Shown here piece by piece: positions 43,961-53,710 of a DNA stretch of 64,000 nucleotides; the stretch's first letter is position 1; each line of letters begins with the position of its first letter. The notes under the pieces are model-generated. The model was given only the letters and a program-made list of their open reading frames with translations. It made no database searches and had not been told where the DNA came from. Origin of the DNA: Gillisia sp. CAL575. GTDB taxonomy: Bacteria; Bacteroidota; Bacteroidia; Flavobacteriales; Flavobacteriaceae. Location of the stretch: the NCBI RefSeq assembly GCF_000403785.1, contig NZ_APHJ01000054.1:186001-250000 (forward strand), read 5' to 3'. The position numbers and the translations under genes are program-made.

Positions 43961-44830
43961 ATGAATTCTAATTTTGAAGAAGCAGTAAAAACTACCTATT
44001 TAAGCATTTTGGGGAATTTAGTCTTGGCAATAGTTAAAGGCATTACAGGAGTTTTAGGTAATTCTTATGCTCTAATTGCAGATGCTATAGAATCTACCAC
44101 AGATGTTTTCTCCTCCATTTTCGTATTATTGGGAATTAGATATGCAAATAAACCTGCAGATGCCAACCATCCTTATGGTCATGGGAAAGCGGAACCTTTA
44201 ATCACATTTGCTGTGGTTGGTTTTCTGGTAGTATCTGCTACGGTAATAGCTTACGAGAGCATTCAACACATTAAAACGCCACATGAGGTTCCTGAGTCTT
44301 ATACCCTTATAGTTTTAGGGATTATTATAATTATAAAAGAAAGCTTTTATAGAATTGTATCTAAAAAAAGCGACGAAATTAATAGCACTGTTCTAAAAGC
44401 TGATGCTTGGCATCATAGAAGTGATGCTATTACATCCTTGATGGCTTTTATAGGTATTTCTATCGCCCTATTTATGGGAAAAGGCTACGAAACTGCAGAT
44501 GACTGGGCGGCGTTGTTTGCTTCCGGATTTATACTATATAATGCGTACCTCATTATGAGACCTGCTTTGGGAGAAGTTATGGATGAACATATGTATGACG
44601 ACCTTATTGAAGAGATAAGAAAATATGCAGAAAATATTCCAGGAGTACAGGAAACCGAAAAATGCTTTGTCAGAAAAGCTGGAATGACATATCATGTGGA
44701 TCTTCATATTGGAGTAAACAGAACAATTACTGTAGAAGAAGGTCATGATATTTCACATAATGTGAAGAATGAAATATTAATGAAGCTACCACAAATCGCA
44801 GATGTCCTCATTCATATTGAACCAGTTTAA
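43961..44830 (+). CDS. Cation diffusion facilitator (CDF) metal exporter
   Basis: A 289-residue, six-helix inner-membrane transporter followed by a C-terminal cytoplasmic domain (about 205-289). The CDF signatures are seen: NSYALIADAIESTTDVFSS in helix 2 and DAWHHRSDAITS in helix 5, with the HPYGHGKAEPL loop between helices 2 and 3. The helix-2 site reads ExxxD where zinc exporters usually have HxxxD, so the metal may differ (for example Mn, Fe or Co). It probably uses the proton gradient to export divalent cations. Confidence 0.9.
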   Translation: MNSNFEEAVKTTYLSILGNLVLAIVKGITGVLGNSYALIADAIESTTDVFSSIFVLLGIRYANKPADANHPYGHGKAEPLITFAVVGFLVVSATVIAYESIQHIKTPHEVPESYTLIVLGIIIIIKESFYRIVSKKSDEINSTVLKADAWHHRSDAITSLMAFIGISIALFMGKGYETADDWAALFASGFILYNAYLIMRPALGEVMDEHMYDDLIEEIRKYAENIPGVQETEKCFVRKAGMTYHVDLHIGVNRTITVEEGHDISHNVKNEILMKLPQIADVLIHIEPV

Positions 44831-45065
44831 AATTTGAATGGAGTAGATTTTAAACGATGGTTATTTTAGTTTATGAATTATCTACTTAAGTTTAGTAAGA
44901 TGTTTGATTTATTTAAAGATTATAAGCATCATGACATGAATAACACAAAGTGAGCTGCACTTAAAAACAAGTTTAGTTAATTATAAAAATCAAGGCAGGT
45001 CTTAAAATTCTAAATACCTAAAGAGGGATTAAAATCTTAACTTAGCCTACAAAATTTAAAAAGAA

Positions 45066-45809
45066 ATGGAAAACAATTTAGCCGTACTTATAGATGGAGA
45101 TAATATTCCTTCAGCATATGTAAAAGAGATGATGGAAGAAATTGCAAAATACGGTAATCCTACAATCAAGCGGATTTATGGCGACTGGACCAAGCCACAA
45201 CTTTCTAAATGGAAGAATGTTCTGCTGGAAAATGCCATCAATCCAATTCAGCAATATGGATATACACAAGGTAAGAATGCAACAGATTCTGCAATGATCA
45301 TCGATGCGATGGATATTTTATATTCAAATAAGGTACAGGGATTCTGTCTGGTATCTAGTGATAGTGATTTTACAAAACTTGCAACGAGATTAAGAGAATC
45401 TGGCTTAAATGTGATTGGAATTGGAGAAAAGAAAACACCTGAACCTTTTATAGTTGCTTGCGATAGATTTATTTATATTGAAATTTTGGGATCACACCCA
45501 AAACAGCAAGAATCTGAAAACAATGTTGAAGTAGATAAAGACAAAAAGAAACAAAACGTAGATAAGATAACTCCTAAAGTACTTAATTTAATATCCAGCA
45601 CTATTTCTGATGTTGCAGATGAAGATGGCTGGGCATTTTTGGGAGATGTTGGAGGTTTGCTTCAGAAAAAGCAACCAAATTTTGACTCCAGAAACTATGG
45701 GTTTCAAAAGTTAACTCCTATGATTAGTTCTATCAGTAATTTTGAAGTAGAATCAAGAGAGAATCAAAATGGTAGGTTCAAATTGATCTACGTAAGAAAC
45801 AGAGCATAA
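45066..45809 (+). CDS. NYN-domain nuclease with LOTUS/OST-HTH domain
   Basis: A 247-residue protein: an N-terminal NYN (PIN-like) domain (about 4-140) with the acidic active-site residues in AVLIDGDN, ATDSAMIIDAMD and LVSSDSDF, a charged linker, and a C-terminal LOTUS/OST-HTH domain (about 163-245, LISSTISDVADEDGWAFLGDVGGLL...NYGFQKLTPMISS). The family is the bacterial YacP/LabA-like group; such proteins are thought to cut or bind RNA. The target here is unknown and no neighbours give a hint. Confidence 0.88.
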   Translation: MENNLAVLIDGDNIPSAYVKEMMEEIAKYGNPTIKRIYGDWTKPQLSKWKNVLLENAINPIQQYGYTQGKNATDSAMIIDAMDILYSNKVQGFCLVSSDSDFTKLATRLRESGLNVIGIGEKKTPEPFIVACDRFIYIEILGSHPKQQESENNVEVDKDKKKQNVDKITPKVLNLISSTISDVADEDGWAFLGDVGGLLQKKQPNFDSRNYGFQKLTPMISSISNFEVESRENQNGRFKLIYVRNRA

Positions 45810-45828
45810 TAAATTTTGGATTTGCTAT

Positions 45829-45991
45829 TGTCATTTCTACTGCAGAGGAATCTCAATGAAAATTTAGAACTTCATTGAGATTCTTCAGCTCGAGGCATTC
45901 CTTCAGAATATCATAATTGTCATTTCGAGCGGAGTGAGAAATCTTATTTGTGTTGAAGATTCTTCAGTTTGCTGCACTCCTTCAGAATGAC
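45829..45991. repeat. Two tandem imperfect palindromic repeats (family copy 1)
   Basis: Two related units of about 80 bases: 45829-45912, starting TGTCATTTC and ending in CCTTCAGAATATCA, and 45918-45991, starting TGTCATTTCGAGC and ending CCTTCAGAATGAC. Each is an imperfect inverted repeat with GTCA / TGAC ends and an inner TTCATTGAG or GAAGATTCTTC arm. They sit between the NYN gene and hisIE. This resembles intergenic repeats common in flavobacterial genomes. Confidence 0.75.
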
Positions 45992-46018
45992 TTTTATTGA
46001 AAGTAAGTCTTATAAAAA

Positions 46019-46648
46019 CTACTTTTTAGCATGCCGCTTTTCCAGCACATCAACAATATCTCTTAAACCAAAACCTTTGGCCTTTAATAAAATCATGTAA
46101 TGAAAAAGTAAGTCGGCACTTTCATTTAAGAAAAGATCATCATTATCATCTTTTGCTTCAATAACTGTTTCTATGGCCTCCTCTCCCACTTTTTGTGCGA
46201 TCTTATTCATTCCATCATCAAAGAGTGAGATCACATAACTAGCATCCTCTTTAGCTCTTAATTCCGGTGCTATTTCGCTTTTCTTCTTGCGATCTTCAAT
46301 AATTCCTTCTAGTTCAGAAAGAAATCCGAAATTAGGCTCATTCGTTTCTCCCCAGCAAGTATCTGTTCCCTTATGACATGTAGGACCATTTGGAATTACG
46401 GAAATTAGCAAGGTGTCATTATCACAATCATTCTTGATATTCACTACTTCTAGGAAATTTCCACTTTCTTCTCCTTTCGTCCAGAGTCTATTCTTAGTTC
46501 TGCTGAAAAAAGTGACTTTGTTAATTTCATTGGTTTTCAAAAAAGCTTCCTCATTCATATACCCCAACATCAACACGTTTTTTGTGTAATTATCCTGAAT
46601 GATTACCGGTACTAAATCATCGTTATTTTTATTGAAATCTATTTCCAT
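46019..46648 (-). CDS. hisIE: Bifunctional phosphoribosyl-AMP cyclohydrolase / phosphoribosyl-ATP pyrophosphatase
   Basis: A 209-residue fusion for two histidine steps. The N-terminal HisI part (about 1-105) has the metal-binding sites DCDNDTLL and GPTCHKGTDTCW with its three zinc-ligand cysteines; the C-terminal HisE part (about 115-205) has the EDASYVISLFDDGMNKIAQKVGEEAIETVIEAKD helix pattern. It is the last gene of the his operon, 156 bases after hisF; that gap contains an intergenic repeat. Confidence 0.95.
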   Translation of the reverse strand: MEIDFNKNNDDLVPVIIQDNYTKNVLMLGYMNEEAFLKTNEINKVTFFSRTKNRLWTKGEESGNFLEVVNIKNDCDNDTLLISVIPNGPTCHKGTDTCWGETNEPNFGFLSELEGIIEDRKKKSEIAPELRAKEDASYVISLFDDGMNKIAQKVGEEAIETVIEAKDDNDDLFLNESADLLFHYMILLKAKGFGLRDIVDVLEKRHAKK

Positions 46649-46715
46649 AGTATTATATTTTCTTATGAAGGTGAATTTTTTTGGTATTCTGAATTCTAGT
46701 CCTATTATATATAAA

Positions 46716-46774
46716 TGTCACATCGAGCGTTGTCGAGATGTTTTAATGACCCTTCGACTCCGCTCAGGGAGACA
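46716..46774. repeat. Palindromic repeat between hisF and hisIE (family copy 2)
   Basis: TGTCACATCGAGCG at 46716-46729 is an inverted partner of CGCTCAGGGAGACA at 46761-46774, with CCTTCGACTC between. The ends and GAGCG core match the repeats at 45.8 kb and 50.1 kb. It lies inside the his operon, between hisF and hisIE. Confidence 0.7.
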
Positions 46775-46804
46775 AAAGCATGAAGTTTAATATTTCATTT
46801 CAAT

Positions 46805-47560
46805 TTATAGCCTTACTGGAATTCCTTTATTTTTTAATTCTTCTTTTAAATCCTTTATCTCGATCTCTTTAAAATGAAAAACACTCGCTGCCAAAGCGGC
46901 ATCGGCCTTTCCTTCTATAAATGCATCACAAAAATGTTGCATATTTCCGGCTCCTCCAGAAGCAATTATTGGGATATTTAATTCTGTAGATAATTTAGCC
47001 AAGGCTTCGTTTGCAAAACCATTTTTGGTGCCATCATTATTCATAGAAGTGAATAATATTTCACCTGCACCACGCATTTCCACTTCTTTAGCCCATTCGA
47101 ATAAATTCAACTCTGTTTGAACCTTCCCTCCTACTAAATGCACGATCCATTCTCCATCTATAAGTTTAGCATCTATTGCAACCGTAATACACTGACTTCC
47201 AAATTTAGCGGCTAATCTGTTTATAAGATCTGGATCTTTAACTGCGGAAGAATTAATAGAAACTTTATCTGCTCCATTTTGAAGTAATATATCTACATCC
47301 TCTACAGAAGATATTCCACCTCCAACAGTAAATGGAATATTTACCTTTTCTGCAACCTTTAAAACTAAATTAGCTAAGGTTTTTCGTCGTTCTTCTGTTG
47401 CAGAGATATCTAGGAAAACCAATTCATCTGCTCCAGATGCTGCATAAATTGCTGCTAATTCAACTGGATCTCCGGCATCCCTAAGATCTACAAAATTTAT
47501 TCCTTTTACTGTTCTTCCATTTTTGATGTCTAAACAAGGAATTATTCTTTTAGTTAACAT
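46805..47560 (-). CDS. hisF: Imidazole glycerol phosphate synthase, cyclase subunit
   Basis: A 251-residue TIM barrel. Visible HisF motifs: [18 protein letters not shown] with the catalytic Asp, [22 protein letters not shown], and [17 protein letters not shown]. It works with HisH to make IGP and AICAR from PRFAR. It lies 9 bases after hisA in the same operon. Confidence 0.97.
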   Translation of the reverse strand: MLTKRIIPCLDIKNGRTVKGINFVDLRDAGDPVELAAIYAASGADELVFLDISATEERRKTLANLVLKVAEKVNIPFTVGGGISSVEDVDILLQNGADKVSINSSAVKDPDLINRLAAKFGSQCITVAIDAKLIDGEWIVHLVGGKVQTELNLFEWAKEVEMRGAGEILFTSMNNDGTKNGFANEALAKLSTELNIPIIASGGAGNMQHFCDAFIEGKADAALAASVFHFKEIEIKDLKEELKNKGIPVRL

Positions 47561-47569
47561 AGTCTCAAG

Positions 47570-48310
47570 TTATTTGTAGTTCAAAATAAAGCCTTCTAGT
47601 TGCTTCATACTAATCCTGTTCTCATAGATAGCTTTTCCAATAATCGTCCCTTCACAGCCCATTTCTGCAAGCCTTGGAAGTTCATCGAAAGTAGAAATTC
47701 CGCCGGAAGCAATCAGTTTAATAGCCTTATCGTTTTCAGAGGTTTCCGCAAGGATCTTCTCATAAAGATTAAAAGAAGGGCCTTCCAACATTCCATCTTT
47801 AGAAATATCTGTACAGATCACATACTGCAATCCCTCTTTTAAATACGTATTTATAAATGGAACTAGTTCTTCTTTAGATTCTTCCAACCAGCCACTAATA
47901 GCTACTTTTTCATCTTTAGCATCTGCTCCTAAAATTATTTTCTCACTTCCGTATTTTTCAATCCAGGAAATAAATAGATCTCTATTTTTCACAGCGATAC
48001 TTCCTCCCGTGATTTGATGTGCTCCACACTCAAAAGCGATCTCCAGATCTTTATTAGATTTTAAACCACCACCAAAATCAACTTGAAGGTTGGTGTTGTT
48101 CGTGATTTGTTCCAAAATATTATAATTCACAATATGGCTGGACTTTGCACCATCAAGATCTACCAGATGAAGAGATTTTATACCATGGGCTTCAAACTCT
48201 TTTGCAACCTCAAGAGGATTCTCATTATATATTTTTTTAGTATTGTAATCTCCTTTAGAAAGTCTAACGCATTTACCGTCTATAATATCTATTGCGGGAA
48301 TAATTCTCAT
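47570..48310 (-). CDS. hisA: ProFAR isomerase
   Basis: A 246-residue TIM barrel: the 5'-ProFAR isomerase step of histidine synthesis. The start [20 protein letters not shown] with catalytic Asp, [19 protein letters not shown] with the second catalytic Asp, and [12 protein letters not shown] are visible. It follows hisH after 11 bases and precedes hisF by 9, so the operon is tightly packed here. Confidence 0.97.
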   Translation of the reverse strand: MRIIPAIDIIDGKCVRLSKGDYNTKKIYNENPLEVAKEFEAHGIKSLHLVDLDGAKSSHIVNYNILEQITNNTNLQVDFGGGLKSNKDLEIAFECGAHQITGGSIAVKNRDLFISWIEKYGSEKIILGADAKDEKVAISGWLEESKEELVPFINTYLKEGLQYVICTDISKDGMLEGPSFNLYEKILAETSENDKAIKLIASGGISTFDELPRLAEMGCEGTIIGKAIYENRISMKQLEGFILNYK

Positions 48311-48321
48311 TTGCTATTTAA

Positions 48322-48903
48322 TTATAATTCTAAAAAATTCTTTAAAATATGTTCTCCAGCATTGCTGCTTTTCTCAGGATGAAATTGTACTCCGTAAAAG
48401 TTATTCTTTCTCAAGGCTGTACTATATTTCACTCCATACTCAGAAGTCGCTATAGTTTGTTCACATTCGGATACGTAATAACTATGAACCAAATACACAT
48501 ATTCGGACTCCTTAATATTCTTGAATAAAGGCGAGCTCAATTCACAAATCTGATTCCATCCTATTTGGGGCACTTTAACTGAATTATTGAATTTTATTAC
48601 CGGAACATCGAAAATACCTAAGCCAGTAGTTTCTCCCTCTTCACTTTTGGAGCACATCAACTGCATTCCCAAACAAATACCCAAAACTGGTTGTTTCAAA
48701 GTGGGAATAAGGATATCTAACTTGGATTGCCTAAGCATTCGCATTGCGCTACTCGCCTCTCCCACTCCTGGAAATATCACTTTATCGGCATTCTTTATTT
48801 CTTCTTCGTTACTACTCAAAACAGCTTCAAAACCCAATCGCTTAATAGCAAACTTGATGCTTTGTATATTTCCTGCTCCGTAATCTATAATTACTATTTT
48901 CAT
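48322..48903 (-). CDS. hisH: Imidazole glycerol phosphate synthase, glutaminase subunit
   Basis: A 193-residue class I glutamine amidotransferase. The catalytic Cys is in VLGICLGMQLMC and the His/Glu pair in FYGVQFHPEKS, with DYGAGNIQS at the start. It supplies ammonia to HisF. It lies 37 bases after hisB. Confidence 0.97.
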   Translation of the reverse strand: MKIVIIDYGAGNIQSIKFAIKRLGFEAVLSSNEEEIKNADKVIFPGVGEASSAMRMLRQSKLDILIPTLKQPVLGICLGMQLMCSKSEEGETTGLGIFDVPVIKFNNSVKVPQIGWNQICELSSPLFKNIKESEYVYLVHSYYVSECEQTIATSEYGVKYSTALRKNNFYGVQFHPEKSSNAGEHILKNFLEL

Positions 48904-48940
48904 TTTAAGTACTTCATCTAGGCTTTTTACCTATTAAAAT

Positions 48941-50080
48941 TTATAGCATTCCCTTTGTTGACGGAAGGATCATCTTTTCAGTATCTCTTTTTACAGCCAT
49001 TTTAATTGCCTTCGCAAAAGATTTAAAAATGGCTTCTATTTTGTGATGCTCATTATTGCCTTCTGCTTTGATGTTGAGATTTGCTTTAGCTCCATCTGTA
49101 AAAGATTTAAAAAAGTGGAAAAACATCTCTGTTGGCATTTTCCCTATCATTTCACGTTTGAATTCGGCATCCCAAACTAACCAGTTTCTTCCACCAAAGT
49201 CGATTGCCGCTTGAGCAAGACAATCGTCCATAGGTAAGCAGAACCCATAGCGTTCTATACCAAGTTTGTTTCCTAGGGCTAGACTATAGGCTTCTCCCAA
49301 AGCAATAGCAGTATCTTCTATAGTGTGGTGTTCATCTACTTCCAAATCACCTTTCACTTTTATTTCGAGATCCATTTGCCCATGTCTAGAAATTTGATCT
49401 AACATGTGATCGAAGAAATCCAGTCCTGTAGAAATATCAGATTTTCCTGTTCCATCTAAATTAAGCCTGATAAAGATATCTGTCTCATTAGTTTTTCTGC
49501 TAATTACTGAAGAGCGTTCTTTAAGCTTCAAAAATTCGTAGATCTTTTCCCAACTAGAAGTTCTAATCGCAATAGAATTATCAATTTTCTTCTGGTCATT
49601 TTTTAATTCATCTTTTGCAAGCTCCTCATGTGTATCAATAAAAATCCCTTTTCCACCAAAGTTTAGAGCAAATTCCATATCTGTCATTCGGTCTCCAATC
49701 ATATAAGAGCCGGCAAGATCGTATTCTTTATTATTGAGATAATTTTCTTCCAACAAACCTGTATTGGGTTTTCGGGTTGGGGAATTATCCTTTGCAAAGG
49801 TTCTATCCATAAGAACTTCATTAAAAATCACCCCTTCATTTGAAAAGGTTTTTAAAACAAAATTCTGAATTGGCCAAAAAGCAGTTTCAGGATAAGCATC
49901 GGTTCCTAATCCATCTTGATTGGTAACCATTACAAATTCATAATCCAGCTCCTTTGCTATTTTAGACAAATAGAATAATGCTTGAGGGTAAAATTCTAAT
50001 TTTTCTATAGTATCTACTTGATAATCTTCTGGCTCATGAATCAGTGTGCCGTCACGATCTATAAAAAGTAATTTTTTCAT
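48941..50080 (-). CDS. hisB: Bifunctional histidinol-phosphatase / IGP dehydratase
   Basis: A 379-residue fusion. N-terminal HAD-type phosphatase (about 1-165) with [20 protein letters not shown] and [13 protein letters not shown]-terminal IGP dehydratase (about 185-379) with the metal-binding [31 protein letters not shown] and [14 protein letters not shown]. It covers steps 6 and 8 of the pathway. It is 241 bases after hisC; that gap carries a palindromic repeat. Confidence 0.97.
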   Translation of the reverse strand: MKKLLFIDRDGTLIHEPEDYQVDTIEKLEFYPQALFYLSKIAKELDYEFVMVTNQDGLGTDAYPETAFWPIQNFVLKTFSNEGVIFNEVLMDRTFAKDNSPTRKPNTGLLEENYLNNKEYDLAGSYMIGDRMTDMEFALNFGGKGIFIDTHEELAKDELKNDQKKIDNSIAIRTSSWEKIYEFLKLKERSSVISRKTNETDIFIRLNLDGTGKSDISTGLDFFDHMLDQISRHGQMDLEIKVKGDLEVDEHHTIEDTAIALGEAYSLALGNKLGIERYGFCLPMDDCLAQAAIDFGGRNWLVWDAEFKREMIGKMPTEMFFHFFKSFTDGAKANLNIKAEGNNEHHKIEAIFKSFAKAIKMAVKRDTEKMILPSTKGML

Positions 50081-50144
50081 GTTGTTATATTCTTGATTTC
50101 AGTTGATAAAATTTGAAATCCGCTTTTAATAAATTATTTCTTTA

Positions 50145-50226
50145 GTCTCCCTGAATTTATTTCAGGGTCTGAAATTATGATAGTGATTATTAGTGTTTTT
50201 AGATTCTGAAACAAGTTCAGAATGAC
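50145..50226. repeat. Palindromic repeat between hisC and hisB (family copy 3)
   Basis: GTCTCCCTGAATTTATTTCAGG at the left end is a local hairpin (CCTGAA ... TTCAGG), and the right end AGATTCTGAAACAAGTTCAGAATGAC is a second hairpin; the outer GTCT and TGAC ends are inverted. This matches the intergenic repeat family at 45.8 and 46.7 kb. It lies inside the his operon. Confidence 0.7.
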
Positions 50227-50321
50227 GCCATTATAGTAATTGTAATTCCTTAAGGATAAATATTAATTATTTGATGCATATTATCAAGCATCAAATAACA
50301 AAAATAACTCGAGGTACTACT

Positions 50322-51371
50322 TCAATCCAAACTTTTTAAAACCTCAATTAATTTCAAATTTTCTTCTTTTGTACCAATCGTTAATCGCAATGTGTTTTCA
50401 CAAAGTGGCTGATTAGTTCGGTTTCTAATAACGACACCTTTATTTAATAACTGACTATATCTTTTTGAAGCATCATCAACCTTTATCAAAACAAAATTAG
50501 CATCAGACCTATAAATTTCCTCAATATATTTAAATTCAAGTAAAGCTTTAGATAACAACTCTCTTTGTTCCAATATACCAGCGATTTCCCTATTTACTTC
50601 GGATATATTCTGAAGTCGATATTGAGCTCTGTTTTGAGTTAACTCATTTACATTATACGGCGGTTTGATCTTATTCAAGACCGCAATTATTTCTTCTGAA
50701 GCATAACAAATTCCCAATCTTATTCCTGCCATTCCGAAAGCTTTAGAAAGTGTCTGAGTAATGATTAAGTTAGGATATTTATCTAGTTCCTCAATCCAAC
50801 TTGCCTGTTCAGAAAAATCGATATAGGCTTCATCTATAACCACAAGACCTTCAAATCTTTCTAATATTTCAGTAATTTTCTTTCTGCTGAAAGAATTCCC
50901 TGTGGGATTATTCGGAGAACATAAAAAGATCAGCTTCGTATTACTATCAACATTCTTAAAGATTCCTTCAACTTTCGGCTGAAAATCTTCAGTTAATAAT
51001 ACTTCCTTACTTTCAACATTATTAATTCCTGCCAACACATTGTACATCCCGTAAGTTGGAGGTAAAGTAATAATATTATCTTTTGCAGGCTCACAGAATG
51101 CTCTAAAAATAAGATCTAAAACTTCATCACTACCATTCCCTAAAAGAATATTTTTAGTAGAGATATTCTTGATCTCCGATAATTTAGTTTTTAATTTCTT
51201 TTGTTGCGGATCTGGATATCTGTTCACTCCAGTTTCATTGGGGTTTTCATTAGCATCTAAAAAGATCATTTTTGATCCTACAGAAGTATATTCATCTCTA
51301 GCAGATGAGTAAGCTTCGAGCGCCAATACATTGGGACGCACCAACTTTTTTATATCAATAACTTTATCCAT
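50322..51371 (-). CDS. hisC: Histidinol-phosphate aminotransferase
   Basis: A 349-residue PLP-dependent fold-type I aminotransferase. The cofactor lysine is in QTLSKAFGMAGIRLG, with CSPNNPTGN and VIDEAYIDF upstream. Makes histidinol phosphate. Its start overlaps the stop of hisD by one base, so translational coupling is likely. Confidence 0.96.
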   Translation of the reverse strand: MDKVIDIKKLVRPNVLALEAYSSARDEYTSVGSKMIFLDANENPNETGVNRYPDPQQKKLKTKLSEIKNISTKNILLGNGSDEVLDLIFRAFCEPAKDNIITLPPTYGMYNVLAGINNVESKEVLLTEDFQPKVEGIFKNVDSNTKLIFLCSPNNPTGNSFSRKKITEILERFEGLVVIDEAYIDFSEQASWIEELDKYPNLIITQTLSKAFGMAGIRLGICYASEEIIAVLNKIKPPYNVNELTQNRAQYRLQNISEVNREIAGILEQRELLSKALLEFKYIEEIYRSDANFVLIKVDDASKRYSQLLNKGVVIRNRTNQPLCENTLRLTIGTKEENLKLIEVLKSLD

Positions 51372-52657
51372 TATTTCTTCAGCTTGTTAAGTCTTAAAGT
51401 AACTGCATTCTTGTGCGCCTGCAAGCCTTCTGCCTCTGCCATGATCTCTATGGAAGGACCAATATTCTTAATACCTTCTTCAGAAATTTTCTGAAAAGTC
51501 ATACTCTTCATAAAACTATCTAAATTTACGCCACTGTATTGTTTAGCATATCCATTGGTCGGTAGCGTATGGTTTGTTCCAGATGCATAGTCTCCTGCGC
51601 TTTCTGGAGTAAAATTACCAATAAACACTGAGCCAGCATTCTCAACATTCTCAATATAAAAATCGTCATCTGCAGTGCAAACAATAAAATGCTCTGGACC
51701 GTATTCATTAATTATTTCCATCGCTAATTCTTTATCCTCTACATAAATGAGTTTAGAATTCGCTATTGACTTTTGAGCCATTTCTTTTCTTGGTAATTCC
51801 TCTAGCTGAAGTTCCACTTCTCGCTCCACAGCCTCGATCAATTTTTCTGAAGTAGAGATAAGAATTACCTGACTATCTGAACCATGTTCTGCCTGACTAA
51901 GAAGGTCTGATGCAACAAACGCAGCATCGGCAGTAGCATCTGCCACCACAAGTAATTCAGAAGGCCCAGCCGGCATATCTATCGCAACTTGAAACTTTGT
52001 AGCTAACTGCTTTGCAACAGTCACAAATTGATTCCCAGGGCCAAATATCTTATAAACTTTAGGAACAGTTTCTGTCCCAAAAGTTAGTGCCGCGATTGCT
52101 TGAATTCCGCCAATCTTAAAAATCTTATTTACTCCACAAAGTGCAGCTGTATAAAGAATAACTGGATTAATTTCTCCATTCTTGTTTGGAGGTGTACACA
52201 AAACGATCTCCGTGCAACCAGCAATATTAGCAGGGGTTGCGAGCATTAAAATGGTTGAAAATAAAGGTGCGCTTCCCCCAGGAATATATAATCCTACTTT
52301 TTGGATAGGTCGTTTTTCCTGCCAACATTCCACTCCTACCGAAGTAGTTACCTCTAATCTAGATGTTTTTTGTGCTCCGTGGAATTTTTCAATATTTGAT
52401 TTTGCTAATTGTATAGCATTTTTCAATTCAGAAGAAACAATTTTTTTAGCGGCCTCAATTTCATCAATAGTAACTTTAAAATCATTTAATTTTATTCCGT
52501 CAAAAAGATCTGTATACTTCGAAACGGCAATATCTCCTTTAGCTCTTACCTCAGAAAATATTTCATTTACCGTTAACTCTATTTCTTCTAGAGTTTGAGT
52601 AGGTCTTTGGAGTAATGATTCCCAATCTTCCTTTTTCGGTTTATATATTTTATTCAT
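51371..52657 (-). CDS. hisD: Histidinol dehydrogenase
   Basis: A 428-residue zinc enzyme for the last two steps to histidine. Visible: GPGNQFVTVAKQL, IDMPAGPSELLVVAD, SQAEHGSDSQ with the zinc/catalytic residues, EYGPEHFIV and ASGTNHTLPTNGYAKQYSGV. Follows hisG after 18 bases. Confidence 0.97.
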   Translation of the reverse strand: MNKIYKPKKEDWESLLQRPTQTLEEIELTVNEIFSEVRAKGDIAVSKYTDLFDGIKLNDFKVTIDEIEAAKKIVSSELKNAIQLAKSNIEKFHGAQKTSRLEVTTSVGVECWQEKRPIQKVGLYIPGGSAPLFSTILMLATPANIAGCTEIVLCTPPNKNGEINPVILYTAALCGVNKIFKIGGIQAIAALTFGTETVPKVYKIFGPGNQFVTVAKQLATKFQVAIDMPAGPSELLVVADATADAAFVASDLLSQAEHGSDSQVILISTSEKLIEAVEREVELQLEELPRKEMAQKSIANSKLIYVEDKELAMEIINEYGPEHFIVCTADDDFYIENVENAGSVFIGNFTPESAGDYASGTNHTLPTNGYAKQYSGVNLDSFMKSMTFQKISEEGIKNIGPSIEIMAEAEGLQAHKNAVTLRLNKLKK

Positions 52658-52675
52658 TGTCTACAGAATATAAAA

Positions 52676-53539
52676 TTAGAGTACCATTTTTTCTATCGGG
52701 GCAACTAAAATTCCTTCTGCTCCAAGTTCTTTTAGTTCTTGTATAATCTCCCAAAATCGTTTTTCCTGAATTACGGTATGAATGGAACTCCAACCTTTTT
52801 CTGCTAAAGGAAGCACCGTAGGACTTCGCATACCTGGCAGTAATTTAATAATTGCTTCTAATTGCTCATCTGGAGCATTCAAAAGAATATATTTTGAAGA
52901 CCTAGCATTAAGTACAGATTTCAGTCTAAATTCTAATTTATTTAAGATCTCTCTTCTAGCTTCAGAAATATTGGGAGCGACCGCTAGAACAGCTTCACTC
53001 TTCATCATTACTTCAACCTCTTTTAAATTGTTCTTAAATAAAGTATTTCCACTAGATACTATATCACAAATAGCATCTGCTAAGCCAATGTTTGGGGCAA
53101 TTTCTACAGAACCATTAATTATATGAAGGTCGGCAGTAATTCCTTTTTTCTTCAGGAATGAGTTTAAGGTGTTTGGATAAGAAGTGGCAATTCTCTTGCC
53201 TTCAAGATCTTCCAATCCATTGTATTTAACAGATTTTGGAACAGCTAACGAAACTCTACACTTAGAAAACCCCAATTTTAAAGATTGAAATATATCATCT
53301 CCTTTTTCTTCTAGCACATTCTCACCTAGAAATGCGATATCTACAACACCATCTCTAAGGTATTGAGGGATATCCCCATTCCGAAGATATAAGACCTCCA
53401 TTGGGAAATTAGACGATGTTGCTTTTAATTGTTCTTTTCCGTTGTCTATAGATATACCGGCATCCTTAAGTATTTTTAGGGAATCCTCATTTAATCTTCC
53501 TGCCTTTTGAATTGCAATTCTTAGTTTTTCTTTACTCAT
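52676..53539 (-). CDS. hisG: ATP phosphoribosyltransferase, long form
   Basis: A 287-residue long-form HisG, first committed step of histidine synthesis. The catalytic part (about 1-210) has RIAIQKAGRLNEDS, VVDIAFLGENVL, RIATSYPN and IADAICDIVSSGNT-like motifs. A C-terminal domain (about 215-287, LLPGMRSPTVLPL and GAEGILVAPIEKMV) is the usual site of histidine feedback binding. It does not need HisZ. First structural gene of the operon, 106 bases after the leader peptide stop. Confidence 0.96.
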   Translation of the reverse strand: MSKEKLRIAIQKAGRLNEDSLKILKDAGISIDNGKEQLKATSSNFPMEVLYLRNGDIPQYLRDGVVDIAFLGENVLEEKGDDIFQSLKLGFSKCRVSLAVPKSVKYNGLEDLEGKRIATSYPNTLNSFLKKKGITADLHIINGSVEIAPNIGLADAICDIVSSGNTLFKNNLKEVEVMMKSEAVLAVAPNISEARREILNKLEFRLKSVLNARSSKYILLNAPDEQLEAIIKLLPGMRSPTVLPLAEKGWSSIHTVIQEKRFWEIIQELKELGAEGILVAPIEKMVL

Positions 53540-53581
53540 CTTTTAAATTTCTTAAAGTTTATTTTGAAAACCGAACAGGAA

Positions 53582-53617
53582 ATAAAAAACCCGTTCGATT
53601 GCTCAAACGGGTTTTTA
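53582..53617 (-). terminator. his operon attenuator terminator
   Basis: On the minus strand AAAAACCCGTTTGAG and CGAACGGGTTTTT form a stem of about 10-11 pairs followed by a T-run (TTTTTT). It lies between the leader peptide stop (53646) and hisG (start 53539), where an attenuator is expected. Confidence 0.85.
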
Positions 53618-53645
53618 TATATGTTGAAATTACTACATATCAAAA

Positions 53646-53702
53646 TCACCTCGCCAAAGCGCAGTAGTGAAAATGATGATGATGTAGTTGAATTGTTCTC
53701 AT
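53646..53702 (-). CDS. hisL: his operon leader peptide
   Basis: An 18-codon reading frame, MRTIQLHHHHFHYCALAR, ATG at 53702 and TGA at 53646-53648. Five of its 18 residues are histidine, with four consecutive His codons and a fifth two codons later. It sits directly downstream of a canonical promoter and directly upstream of an intrinsic terminator and hisG. This is the classic layout for ribosome-mediated attenuation: with scarce charged tRNA-His the ribosome stalls at the His codons and the terminator does not form. The promoter leaves only a few bases before the ATG, so it may be nearly leaderless. Confidence 0.85.
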   Translation of the reverse strand: MRTIQLHHHHFHYCALAR

Positions 53703-53710
53703 AATTAAAG

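Noticed and set aside
44873-44953. 26-codon plus-strand frame between CDF and NYN genes
   Set aside because: Short, no promoter, no hydrophobic or conserved pattern; expected by chance in AT-rich sequence.
53646-53702. HHHH run read as an engineered His tag
   Set aside because: It lies directly after the his promoter and before the attenuator and hisG, in the natural place of a leader peptide, and the following residues are not tag-like.
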